DNA of 64,000 bases from QFOX01 sp033763655. GTDB taxonomy: Bacteria > Pseudomonadota > Alphaproteobacteria > Rickettsiales > UBA3002. Within the stretch, counting starts at the first letter, position 1; each line of letters starts with the position of its first letter. Below the pieces are notes generated by a model that worked only from the letters and a program-made list of their open reading frames with translations, was not told where the DNA came from and searched no databases. The DNA is taken from assembly GCA_033763655.1 (NCBI GenBank), contig JANRKD010000002.1, positions 1 through 64,000 on the forward strand. Direction: 5' to 3'. Position numbers and translations under genes: made by a program. Shown in pieces: positions 16,153 through 23,764 of this stretch.

Positions 16153-17340
16153 ATGTCTGCAAAATTAGTTAAAGAACTGCGCGAGCGCTCGGGCGCCGGG
16201 ATGATGGATTGCAAACGCGCCATCGACGAAACCAAAGGCGATATGGAAGCGGCCATCGACTGGCTGCGCAAAAAAGGCCTGTCGCAAGCGGCTAAAAAAT
16301 CGGGTCGGGTTGCAGCGGAAGGCCTGATTGCCGTCGCCAGCAACGGCACCAGCGCGGCGGTGGTAGAGCTGAACTCGGAAACCGATTTCGTCGCCCGCAA
16401 CGACCAGTTCCAGACGCTGGTGCATGAAGTGGCGCTAGAAGCCCTCCGCTCGGGCAGCGACATCGAGGCCCTGAAGGCCCAGAAAATGGCCGCCACCAAC
16501 AAAAGCGTGAGCGAATCCATTGCCGAAGCCGTCGCCACCATCGGCGAGAACATGAACCTGCGCCGTGTTGCGACACTGAATGTCGCTGCGGGCGTGGTTG
16601 CAACCTACATCCACGGCGCGGTGAAGCCGGGCATGGGCAAAATCGGCGTGCTGGTCGCCCTCGAATCCACCGGCGATGCGGCTAAACTCGAAGCACTGGG
16701 CAAACAGGTAGCGATGCATATTGCCGCCAGCAACCCTTCCTACATCACGCTTGAATCCATCCCTGCCGAGGCCAAAGCGCGCGAGCAGGAAGTTAGCAAA
16801 ACCAAGGCCGAGAAGCTGTTCGCTGAATTCGTGACCTTCGAATCTGGCATGGCGAAATACAAGGACAAACTCGCCAAAGAACGTAATTTTTCGGAAAAGC
16901 AGTTCGAGCCGAAACTGAAAGAACTGGCGCAAACCCTGCCGAACGTCGATACGCTGCTGGCCGATTTCGATCGCCAGAGCGTCAGCGAAGACCGCAAGGA
17001 AAAAGCGGATGCCGATAAAACCAAAAAACTCCTCAACATCTTCTTCGAAGAAGCGGCGTTCCTGCTCAAGAAAATGCGTTCCTACGGCGACGACAGCGCG
17101 ATCAAAGTCAAGCTGACCGAGCTGTATTACAACGAGACCCTGCGCGATTCCGTCCTGTTCGAACAAGTGTTCGTCATCGACGGTAAAACCAAAGTTGGCG
17201 ACGTGCTCGCCAATGCCGCAGGCAGCGTCGGTGCGCCGGTCGCCCTCAAGGCTTACACCCGTTTTGCGCTGGGTGAAGGCATCGAAAAAGCGGCCGATGA
17301 TTTCGCCGCCGAAGTCGCCAAAGTGAGCGGCGTGGCGTAA
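16153..17340 (+). CDS. tsf: Elongation factor Ts with a long internal insertion
   Basis: A 395-residue EF-Ts, the GDP/GTP exchange factor of EF-Tu. The N-terminal module is standard (VKELRERSGAGMMDCKRAI at residues 5-23; LNSETDFVARND near 75). The C-terminal end is also standard (FVIDGKTKVGDVL; ALGEGIEKAADDFAAEVA). Between them, in the part that normally gives a short coiled coil, sit about 90 extra charged, helix-prone residues (roughly 225-335). E. coli EF-Ts has 283 residues. The ATG at 16153 is chosen because it starts the conserved core and has a gggag site. A reading frame from 15955 would overlap rpsB. Confidence 0.96.
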   Translation: MSAKLVKELRERSGAGMMDCKRAIDETKGDMEAAIDWLRKKGLSQAAKKSGRVAAEGLIAVASNGTSAAVVELNSETDFVARNDQFQTLVHEVALEALRSGSDIEALKAQKMAATNKSVSESIAEAVATIGENMNLRRVATLNVAAGVVATYIHGAVKPGMGKIGVLVALESTGDAAKLEALGKQVAMHIAASNPSYITLESIPAEAKAREQEVSKTKAEKLFAEFVTFESGMAKYKDKLAKERNFSEKQFEPKLKELAQTLPNVDTLLADFDRQSVSEDRKEKADADKTKKLLNIFFEEAAFLLKKMRSYGDDSAIKVKLTELYYNETLRDSVLFEQVFVIDGKTKVGDVLANAAGSVGAPVALKAYTRFALGEGIEKAADDFAAEVAKVSGVA

Positions 17341-17410
17341 GCCACAGCCGTCACCCCGTGGCAGCTTACTGAGATGAAGGCCGCCCCAAAGACGGCATAG
17401 CAAAACCTGA

Positions 17411-17438
17411 AAGGCCAGCAAGCGATTGCTGGCCTTTT
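17411..17438 (+). terminator. Rho-independent terminator after tsf
   Basis: A stem of about 9-11 bp (GGCCAGCAA/TTGCTGGCC, with flanking AA/TT) and a GCGA loop are followed by a T-run. It separates rpsB-tsf from the genes downstream. Confidence 0.88.
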
Positions 17439-17455
17439 TGCACCCGGAGAACCGC

Positions 17456-17857
17456 ATGCAACTTACCTTTTCCCTACTGCCGGAAACCTATGGCATCTAC
17501 CAACTGTCCGAGAACTCGCCCATTCCAACCCCGACAACCACGGGCTTCTGGTCGTTCACCCGCGCGCAGCATGAGGCCACGGTTGTGTGCCCCACCGGCG
17601 GTTGCCCCTACGCGGCCTCGAGAAGCGAAGGCTGGGGCGCAATTAAGCTTCATGGGCCGTTTGATTTTGCCCTGACGGGCATTGTTGCCGAAGTTGGCCG
17701 CGTGCTTGCGGCAGAGAATATCGGCGTGTTTGTGATGTCAACCTTCGACACCGATTACATCTTCATCAAGCAGTTCAGCATGGCTGCCGCAGTTAAGGCT
17801 CTGCTTGCGGCGGGCCATCTGCTCTCAATAGCGGGCGAAAAAGCAAGCGATTGCTGA
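17456..17857 (+). CDS. ACT domain-containing protein (CASTOR-like ACT pair)
   Basis: A 133-residue protein matching small bacterial proteins with a C-terminal ACT domain of the type also found in the arginine sensor CASTOR. Visible pattern: FWSFTRAQHEATVVCP, GWGAIKLHGPFDFALTGI, then IGVFVMSTFDTDYIFIK. These usually bind amino acids, but the ligand is unknown. The start at 17456 follows a ggag site; an earlier in-frame ATG at 17426 lies inside the terminator. Confidence 0.8.
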   Translation: MQLTFSLLPETYGIYQLSENSPIPTPTTTGFWSFTRAQHEATVVCPTGGCPYAASRSEGWGAIKLHGPFDFALTGIVAEVGRVLAAENIGVFVMSTFDTDYIFIKQFSMAAAVKALLAAGHLLSIAGEKASDC

Positions 17858-17885
17858 CCAGGTTCTTTTGCGCTACGTTATGCCG

Positions 17886-18272
17886 ATGAAACACAGCGCC
17901 GCCCTTCTCTGCCTTTGCCTCGCCCTTACCGCCTGCGCCACCGTGACGACGGAGAACGCGCAAACCATCACCGTCAGCACCACACCCGAAGGCATGCGCT
18001 GCACGCTTGCGAACGATAGCGGCAACTGGTCGATTGAGCACACCCCCGGCAGCGTAGAGGTCGCGCGCAGCTTCAGCCCCTTGCAGGTCGAATGCACGCA
18101 GGCCGACGGCACAAAACTGACCCGGCAGATTGGCGCCCGAACGCGCGGTCGCGCCTATGGTAACATCCTGCTGCTAGGCATTCCCGCGCTGGTCGATGCC
18201 GGCACGGGTACGGGCTACGAATACAGCCCAGAGGAATTATCGCTGACACTGGAACCTTCGACTAAACCCTAA
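17886..18272 (+). CDS. Small lipoprotein
   Basis: A 128-residue lipoprotein. MKHSAALLCLCLALTAC has a short charged n-region, a hydrophobic core and a lipobox (LTAC, cleavage before Cys17). The mature part is beta-rich (VSTTPEGMRCTLAN; VEVARSFSPLQVECTQ), resembling PEGA-like domains of proteobacterial lipoproteins. It ends with a short hydrophobic patch (NILLLGIPALVDAGTG). Two earlier starts (17868, 17880) are possible but add residues before the signal. Function unknown. It stands 28 bp behind the ACT gene. Confidence 0.72.
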   Translation: MKHSAALLCLCLALTACATVTTENAQTITVSTTPEGMRCTLANDSGNWSIEHTPGSVEVARSFSPLQVECTQADGTKLTRQIGARTRGRAYGNILLLGIPALVDAGTGTGYEYSPEELSLTLEPSTKP

Positions 18273-18373
18273 ACTGCTAACTGCTGGCCTTCGGGAACGA
18301 TACGTCCCGCCAGTGCCGCCTTGTGGATAGTACGAGATGGCTCGTTTGCTGCGGCAAGAATAAGGCGTGGCAC
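18269..18373 (-). CDS. Possible 34-residue ORF downstream of a Pho-like promoter
   Basis: A GTG-started minus-strand ORF (begins PRLILAAANEPSRT, ends PEGQQLAV). Its stop overlaps the stop codon of the lipoprotein gene on the other strand. The start lies about 20 nt after the -10 at 18393-18398. The only Shine-Dalgarno-like sequence touches the start codon. The middle weakly recalls the N-terminal winged-helix part of AbiEi-type regulators. It may be a gene remnant, a small peptide, or part of a non-coding RNA. From 18273 to 18609 there is otherwise only this promoter and the repeat at 18505. Confidence 0.25.
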   Translation of the reverse strand: MPRLILAAANEPSRTIHKAALAGRIVPEGQQLAV

Positions 18374-18392
18374 CTCTGATATATTAACCTTA

Positions 18393-18438
18393 ACTATACA
18401 ACGCCCTCAAATAGGCAAGTATGACATTTTGATGAAGA
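18393..18438 (-). promoter_or_regulatory. PhoB-box-like promoter without a known gene
   Basis: Minus-strand half-sites TCTTCAT (18432-18438) and ATGTCAT (18421-18427), 11 bp apart, match about 13 of 18 positions. A good -10 TATAGT (18393-18398) follows after 22 bp, nearly the same spacing as at 38237 and 58253. It points toward the 3' end of the lipoprotein gene. Confidence 0.4.
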
Positions 18439-18504
18439 TTGCCCGCCTGCCGACCAAATATTCCTTGAACTCTCAGCGAATAAGGCTAGTTCTAGCCGCA
18501 TACT

Positions 18505-18585
18505 GTCATCCCGGCTTTATGCCGGGATCTCCCGCATTCAGGCTCTGCCGTGTGGAAGGGGATCCCGGGACAAGCCCGGGATGAC
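18505..18585. repeat. Dispersed palindromic repeat before pyrH
   Basis: It starts gtcatcccggc and ends gcccgggatgac. Each arm is itself a hairpin (CCCGGC-tttat-GCCGGG; ATCCCGGG-ACAAG-CCCGGGAT). It belongs to the same class as 8831 and 31259. Confidence 0.8.
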
Positions 18586-18609
18586 AAGTTCATAACCGGA
18601 GCCATTTAT

Positions 18610-19353
18610 ATGACCGCCAGCGCGCGCACTGCCCAAAGCACCGCCCCCAAATACCAACGCATCCTCATTAAAGTCTCGGGTGAAGCGCTGATGGGCGACA
18701 AGGGCTACGGCCAGGATCTCAAAACCATCCAACGCATCGCGACCGATATTAAACAGGTGGCCGACATGGGCGTGCAGGTCTGCGTGGTGGTCGGCGGCGG
18801 CAATATCTTCCGCGGCATTTCCGGCGCAGCGCAAGGCATGGAGCGCTCGAGCGCCGATTACATGGGTATGCTGGCGACGATTCTGAATGCGCTGGCCATC
18901 CAGAACATCCTCGACCAGACCGGCATCGAAACCCGCGTGCTCTCGGCAATCGAGATGGATCAAATCTGCGAGCCGTACATTCGCCGCCGCGCCATTCGCC
19001 ACCTTGAGCGTGGCCGCGTGGTGATCTTTGCAGGCGGCATCGGCAGCCCGTATTTCACCACCGATACGACCGCCGCCCTGCGCGCCAGCGAAATGAGCTG
19101 TGATGCGCTGCTCAAGGGCACGCAGGTCGATGGCGTCTACACCGCCGACCCGAAAAAAGACCCGAAAGCCACGCGCTATGAAAAGCTGACTTACCACGAA
19201 GTGTTAAGCCGCGATTTGAAAGTGATGGACGCCGCCGCCATCTCGCTCGCGCGCGAGAATAACATCCCAATTCTGGTCTTTTCCATCCATGATTCCGGCG
19301 CCTTTGCGCGGGTTATTTCGGGCGAGGGCACCTGCACCACCATTCACGATTAG
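18610..19353 (+). CDS. pyrH: Uridylate kinase
   Basis: A 247-residue UMP kinase of the amino-acid kinase family, making UDP for pyrimidine nucleotide synthesis. Key segments are LIKVSGEALMGDKGYGQD near residue 20, VVVGGGNIFRGISG near 60, FAGGIGSPYFTTDTTAALRA near 142, and the UMP/ATP region VDGVYTADPKKDPKATRY near 175. The ATG at 18610 starts the conserved part; an earlier frame begins within the repeat. The order tsf-pyrH-frr is conserved in most bacteria. Confidence 0.96.
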   Translation: MTASARTAQSTAPKYQRILIKVSGEALMGDKGYGQDLKTIQRIATDIKQVADMGVQVCVVVGGGNIFRGISGAAQGMERSSADYMGMLATILNALAIQNILDQTGIETRVLSAIEMDQICEPYIRRRAIRHLERGRVVIFAGGIGSPYFTTDTTAALRASEMSCDALLKGTQVDGVYTADPKKDPKATRYEKLTYHEVLSRDLKVMDAAAISLARENNIPILVFSIHDSGAFARVISGEGTCTTIHD

Positions 19354-19422
19354 CTGTGCGTGGCAGAGCATCCCGGCGAAAGCCTGCCCACCACGCACTA
19401 CCACCACTGACGAGGAGCGACT

Positions 19423-19968
19423 ATGATACCCGAACTTACTAAACGCATGGATGGCGCGATTGCCACCCTCAGCAAGGAATTTGGCAGCCTGCGCACGGGC
19501 CGTGCTTCGACCAACCTGCTCGACAGCCTGCAAATCGAGGCTTACGGCAGCATGCTGCCGATACTGCAGGTCGGCAACGTCACCGCCCCCGAGGCGCGCA
19601 TGCTGATGGTCAATGTGTGGGATAAAACCATGGTGAAAGCGGTCGAGAAAGCCATCCGCGAATCCGACATGGGCCTGAACCCGGCGGTTGACGGCCAGAC
19701 CATCCGCGTGCCGATTCCCGCTCCTTCGGAGGAACGCCGCAAGGAAATGGCCAAGATCGCGCATAAGTTTTCGGAAAGCGCAAAAGTCGCCGTGCGCAAC
19801 GTCCGCCGCGACGGGATGGATGAGCTGAAAAAACAGGAGAAGGATAAAAAAATCTCCGAAGATGAACACCGTACGCAATCGGATAAAATCCAGAAGCTGA
19901 CCGACGATTACATCAAGAAAATCGACGAGCTGCTGGTTGCTAAAGAAAAAGACATCATGAGCGTGTAA
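19423..19968 (+). CDS. frr: Ribosome recycling factor
   Basis: A 181-residue RRF, which with EF-G splits the post-termination ribosome. The conserved features are LRTGRAS near residue 24, AIRESDMGLNP near 80, and the long three-helix bundle with VRRDGMDELKK near 130 and DDYIKKIDELL near the end. A strong gaggag ribosome binding site precedes the ATG. Length is normal. Confidence 0.97.
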   Translation: MIPELTKRMDGAIATLSKEFGSLRTGRASTNLLDSLQIEAYGSMLPILQVGNVTAPEARMLMVNVWDKTMVKAVEKAIRESDMGLNPAVDGQTIRVPIPAPSEERRKEMAKIAHKFSESAKVAVRNVRRDGMDELKKQEKDKKISEDEHRTQSDKIQKLTDDYIKKIDELLVAKEKDIMSV

Positions 19969-19974
19969 CAGCCG

Positions 19975-20727
19975 ATGAATGCTGCGGTACAGACCAAGCG
20001 CCCCTCGACCACAACCGCCGCGTTGCCGCAGCATATCGCGGTGATTATGGACGGCAACGGACGCTGGGCGCAGCAGCATGGTATCAGCCGCGCGCGGGGG
20101 CATAATCAAGGGTGCGAAACGCTGCGCAGCCTGCTCGATAATTGCCGCGCCCGGCCCTTTATCCGCCATCTGACGCTCTATGCCTTCTCGCACGAGAACT
20201 GGAAACGCGCGCCCGAGGAAGTCAGTGACCTGATGACGCTCATGCGCCATTACGTCAAGCGCGAGGCGCCCGCCCTGCATGAGAACAATATCTGCATGCG
20301 GTTTATCGGCGAGCTCGATATTCTCGCCCCCGATATTCGCCACGATCTGGAAAGCGTCGCCCACCTCACCGCCAACAATACCGCGCTGACCGTCCATATG
20401 GCCATTTCATATGGTGCGCGGCAGGAAATCATCGCCGCGACCCGGCGCATCGCGCAAAAGGTGGCGGCGGGGACATTGCAAGCCGATGCCATCGACGAAG
20501 CCCTCATCGCCGCGCATCTGCATACTGCCGGGGTGCCCGACCCGGATTTACTCATCCGCACCGGTGGCGAGGAGCGGCTCAGCAACTTCCTGCTCTGGCA
20601 ATCGGCCTATACCGAGCTTTATTTCACCGATAAACTCTGGCCGGATTTTAACGCCGCCGACCTTGACGCCGCCATCGCGGATTACGGCACGCGCGAGCGC
20701 CGGTTCGGCCAGCGCAACGAGGGCTGA
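19975..20727 (+). CDS. uppS: Undecaprenyl diphosphate synthase (isoprenyl transferase)
   Basis: A 250-residue cis-prenyltransferase that makes the C55 lipid carrier for peptidoglycan. The catalytic motif VIMDGNGRWAQ holds Asp26. RTGGEERLSNFLLWQ near residue 196 and ELYF are the isopentenyl-diphosphate binding region. It starts 6 bp after frr, and its stop overlaps the cdsA start by one base, so it is part of one operon. Confidence 0.96.
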   Translation: MNAAVQTKRPSTTTAALPQHIAVIMDGNGRWAQQHGISRARGHNQGCETLRSLLDNCRARPFIRHLTLYAFSHENWKRAPEEVSDLMTLMRHYVKREAPALHENNICMRFIGELDILAPDIRHDLESVAHLTANNTALTVHMAISYGARQEIIAATRRIAQKVAAGTLQADAIDEALIAAHLHTAGVPDPDLLIRTGGEERLSNFLLWQSAYTELYFTDKLWPDFNAADLDAAIADYGTRERRFGQRNEG

Positions 20728-21359
20728 TGCCGCTTTCGCCAGAGCTTCGCACCCGCATCACGAGCGCGTTTTTTCTGCTCGTGGCGGTGATGGCGCTCAC
20801 CCTGTGGAGCATGGCGTCATTTGCCGCACTCTGCCTGGTGGGCGGGGGCATCCTCCTGCATGAATGGCGCGGGCTAACGCGGCATCGCGGCGCACGCTGG
20901 ATGGTTTTCGGCCTCGCCTATATCGGCCTTGCCGTCGCCGCGCTGCTTTATTTGCGCAACACCAATCTTCTGATTTTGCTTGCGGTATTTTTGATCGTGT
21001 GGACAGGCGATAGCGCGGCTTATTTTACCGGCAAACGCTTTGGCAGGCATAAAATCGCCCCGGCCATCAGCCCCGGCAAAAGCTGGGAGGGCCTTGCAGG
21101 TTCCATCGTCGCCAGCGCCGTCATGGCGGCAGTTTTGGGCGCGATGGCGCCGCTGCCGCACGCGGTGCTCGGCGCCGTATTTGCGGTGCTCGGGCTGGGC
21201 GGCGATTTGTTTGAATCTTCGCTTAAGCGCCATGCCGGGGTGAAGGATAGCGGCGCGCTCATCCCCGGCCATGGCGGCCTGTTCGACCGGGTCGATGCGC
21301 TGCTGCCCTGCGCCATTTTTGCCGCTATCGCGCTATACATCCGCCTTGGCATGCAGTAA
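20727..21359 (+). CDS. cdsA: Phosphatidate cytidylyltransferase
   Basis: A 210-residue membrane enzyme that makes CDP-diacylglycerol, the precursor of all phospholipids. It has about five to six hydrophobic helices. The C-terminal signature is SLKRHAGVKDSGALIPGHGG then FDRVD. It is shorter than E. coli CdsA (285), lacking N-terminal membrane segments, as is common in alphaproteobacteria. Confidence 0.93.
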   Translation: MPLSPELRTRITSAFFLLVAVMALTLWSMASFAALCLVGGGILLHEWRGLTRHRGARWMVFGLAYIGLAVAALLYLRNTNLLILLAVFLIVWTGDSAAYFTGKRFGRHKIAPAISPGKSWEGLAGSIVASAVMAAVLGAMAPLPHAVLGAVFAVLGLGGDLFESSLKRHAGVKDSGALIPGHGGLFDRVDALLPCAIFAAIALYIRLGMQ

Positions 21360-21368
21360 TTGGGAGCG

Positions 21369-22565
21369 ATGATGCCGCACCCTTCACGCCGCCCCCTGCC
21401 CGCCGACGCGCCACGCACCGTCAGTATTCTCGGCGCCACCGGCTCGATTGGCGCCAGCGCCCTGCGCGTCATTGCGCAACATTCCGGGCGTTACCATATC
21501 GGCGCCCTCACCGCCCAGAACAACGCCGAGAAACTCATCGCCCTCGCGATGGAATTTCGCCCGGCGCTGGTGGCGATTGGCAACGAAGCGCATTTTTCCA
21601 GCGTGCGCAGCGCCCTCACGCCGCTGGGCATCCGCGTGCTGGCGGGCGCGGCAGGGGTCGAGGAAGCAGCAAGCGCCCCTGCCGATCTCAGCATTGCGGC
21701 CATTGTCGGCGCGGCGGGCCTGCTGCCGACCCTGCGCGCGGTGGAACAGGGCACCTCGGTGGCGCTGGCCAATAAGGAAGCCCTCGTCTGCGCCGGTGAG
21801 CTGGTGATGCAGCTCTGCGCGACGCACGGCACCCAATTACTGCCGATTGATTCCGAGCATAACGCGATTTTTCAGGTGCTGGCGAGCGCGCACCGGCCCG
21901 AGGTCGAAAAAATCACCCTCACCGCCTCGGGCGGGCCGCTGCTCGATCACCCGCTTAACCGCTTTGCCGAGGTCACCCCGGAAATCGCCGTCAACCACCC
22001 GCGCTGGAGCATGGGCGCCAAAATATCGGTCGATTCAGCAACCATGATGAACAAAGGGCTGGAGCTTATCGAGGCGCATTACCTGTTCGCTATGCCCGCT
22101 TCGCGCATCGCGGTGCTGATTCACCCCGAATCCATCGTGCATTCGCTGGTGCATTACAGTGACGGCTCGGTGCTCGCCCAACTGGGCATGCCGGATATGG
22201 CCATCCCGATTGCGTATGCGCTGAGCTGGCCCGAACGCATGCGGGTCGCTACCCCGCGCCTTAACCTCGAACAGATTGGCGCGTTGCATTTCTCCGCCGT
22301 CGAGGCCGCGCGCTTCCCCGCGCTGGCACTGGCGCGCGAAGCGCTGACGCAAGGCCCCGCGCACCTGATTGCCCTCAACGCCGCCAACGAAATCGCGGTG
22401 GCGCAGTTTCTCACTCGCCGCATCGGCTTTACCGCGATTGCCAGCACCGTCGCCCGGATAGTCGAAGCGACCCCCTCTGCCGCCATCACCTGCATCGACG
22501 ATGTTGTGCAGGCCGATAGCGAAGCCCGCACCCGCACCGAGGAACTCATCGCATGCACACGCTAG
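21369..22565 (+). CDS. dxr: 1-deoxy-D-xylulose 5-phosphate reductoisomerase
   Basis: A 398-residue enzyme, the second step of the MEP isoprenoid pathway, using NADPH and a divalent metal. The nucleotide motif SILGATGSIG lies at residues 19-28. The metal-binding DSEHNAIFQ is near 157 and the substrate loop SVDSATMMNKGLE near 225. The start is one of two adjacent ATG codons at 21369, 5 bp after gggag; an upstream TTG at 21360 is less likely. Its product feeds UppS upstream. Confidence 0.96.
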   Translation: MMPHPSRRPLPADAPRTVSILGATGSIGASALRVIAQHSGRYHIGALTAQNNAEKLIALAMEFRPALVAIGNEAHFSSVRSALTPLGIRVLAGAAGVEEAASAPADLSIAAIVGAAGLLPTLRAVEQGTSVALANKEALVCAGELVMQLCATHGTQLLPIDSEHNAIFQVLASAHRPEVEKITLTASGGPLLDHPLNRFAEVTPEIAVNHPRWSMGAKISVDSATMMNKGLELIEAHYLFAMPASRIAVLIHPESIVHSLVHYSDGSVLAQLGMPDMAIPIAYALSWPERMRVATPRLNLEQIGALHFSAVEAARFPALALAREALTQGPAHLIALNAANEIAVAQFLTRRIGFTAIASTVARIVEATPSAAITCIDDVVQADSEARTRTEELIACTR

Positions 22566-23683
22566 CCACCCTATTCCATTACGCCTGGTCGTTCGCCCTG
22601 ATTATCAGCATCATCGTGTTTGTGCATGAATACGGCCATTTCCTCGCCGCGCGCCTGCTCGGGGTGAAGGTCGAAACTTTTTCCATCGGCTTTGGCCGCG
22701 AATTGCTGGGGCGCACTGACCGCCACGGCACACGCTGGAGAATCGCGCTGTTTCCGCTGGGCGGCTATGTCAAAATGTTCGGCGATGCCAGCGCCGCCAG
22801 CACGCCCGACAAAGCCCAGTTGCAGACAATGGGCGCGGCGGAACGCAAGCAAAGCCTCCACCACCAGCCCTTATGGGCAAAATCCATTATTGTGGCGGCA
22901 GGGCCGCTGGCCAATTTCCTGCTGACCATTGCGGTGCTGACCTATTTCCTCTACACGGTCGGCATCGCCTCGACTCAGCCGGTGGTGGGCGAAGTAATGC
23001 CGAATACCCCCGCCGCCAGCGCAGGCCTTCAGCCCGGCGACCGCATCGCGGCGATTGACGGCAAGCCCATGCGGCGCTTCAACGACATCCCCGAGGCGCT
23101 GGTCACCAACCTCTATACCCCCGTTACCCTGACGGTGCAGCGCGGCGGCGAAACCCTCACCCTTTTAATGACGCCCATTGAATATGCCGAGAAGGATATT
23201 TCCGGGAACATCGCCAAACGGCCACTGATTGGCATCCGCAGCCAGCAACTGACCCGCGAGGATGTGAGTTTCCCCCGCGCCGTCTGGCTGGCGACGGAGA
23301 GAACCTACGCCATCTGCGCGACCAACCTGCGCGCGCTTGGGCAGATTATCATGGGCGAACGCAGCGCGAAAAACCTCACCGGCACCCTTGGTATCGCCAA
23401 ACTCTCGGGCGACATCACCCAGCAGGGCGAAACCGCGCGCGAAACGCTGATGACGCTGCTGTGGTTCATTGCGATGATTTCCGCCGGTATTGGCCTGGTG
23501 AACCTCTTTCCGCTGCCGATGCTCGATGGCGGCCACCTGATGTTCTATGCCATTGAAGGGCTGATGGGCCGCCCCCTGCCCGATCATTTCACGGAATACA
23601 GCTACCGCCTCGGGTTTGCCATGATTATGCTGCTGATGGCCTTCACCCTGTTCAACGATGCCCGGAAAATCTTTTTCTCCTAA
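22553..23683 (+). CDS. rseP: Site-2 membrane protease, RIP family
   Basis: A 376-residue intramembrane zinc protease. The HEYGH motif is at residues 25-29 in the first membrane helix. A PDZ domain follows (VVGEVMPNTPAASAGLQPGDRI, ~145-215). The second catalytic motif, NLFPLPMLDGGH, lies near residue 322. In proteobacteria this enzyme cleaves anti-sigma factors and remnant signal peptides. It overlaps dxr by 13 bp and directly precedes bamA, the usual order. Confidence 0.95.
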   Translation: MHTLATLFHYAWSFALIISIIVFVHEYGHFLAARLLGVKVETFSIGFGRELLGRTDRHGTRWRIALFPLGGYVKMFGDASAASTPDKAQLQTMGAAERKQSLHHQPLWAKSIIVAAGPLANFLLTIAVLTYFLYTVGIASTQPVVGEVMPNTPAASAGLQPGDRIAAIDGKPMRRFNDIPEALVTNLYTPVTLTVQRGGETLTLLMTPIEYAEKDISGNIAKRPLIGIRSQQLTREDVSFPRAVWLATERTYAICATNLRALGQIIMGERSAKNLTGTLGIAKLSGDITQQGETARETLMTLLWFIAMISAGIGLVNLFPLPMLDGGHLMFYAIEGLMGRPLPDHFTEYSYRLGFAMIMLLMAFTLFNDARKIFFS

Positions 23684-23764
23684 GGCGCGGAAAACACGTC
23701 AACAGCGTGGTTAAATCGCGAAATTCGCTTGCTAAGAAATCGTTTTTCCCGCAAACAATTCCGA

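Noticed and set aside
19204..20397. 397-codon minus-strand frame
   Set aside because: Antisense to pyrH, frr and uppS, all with clear motifs.
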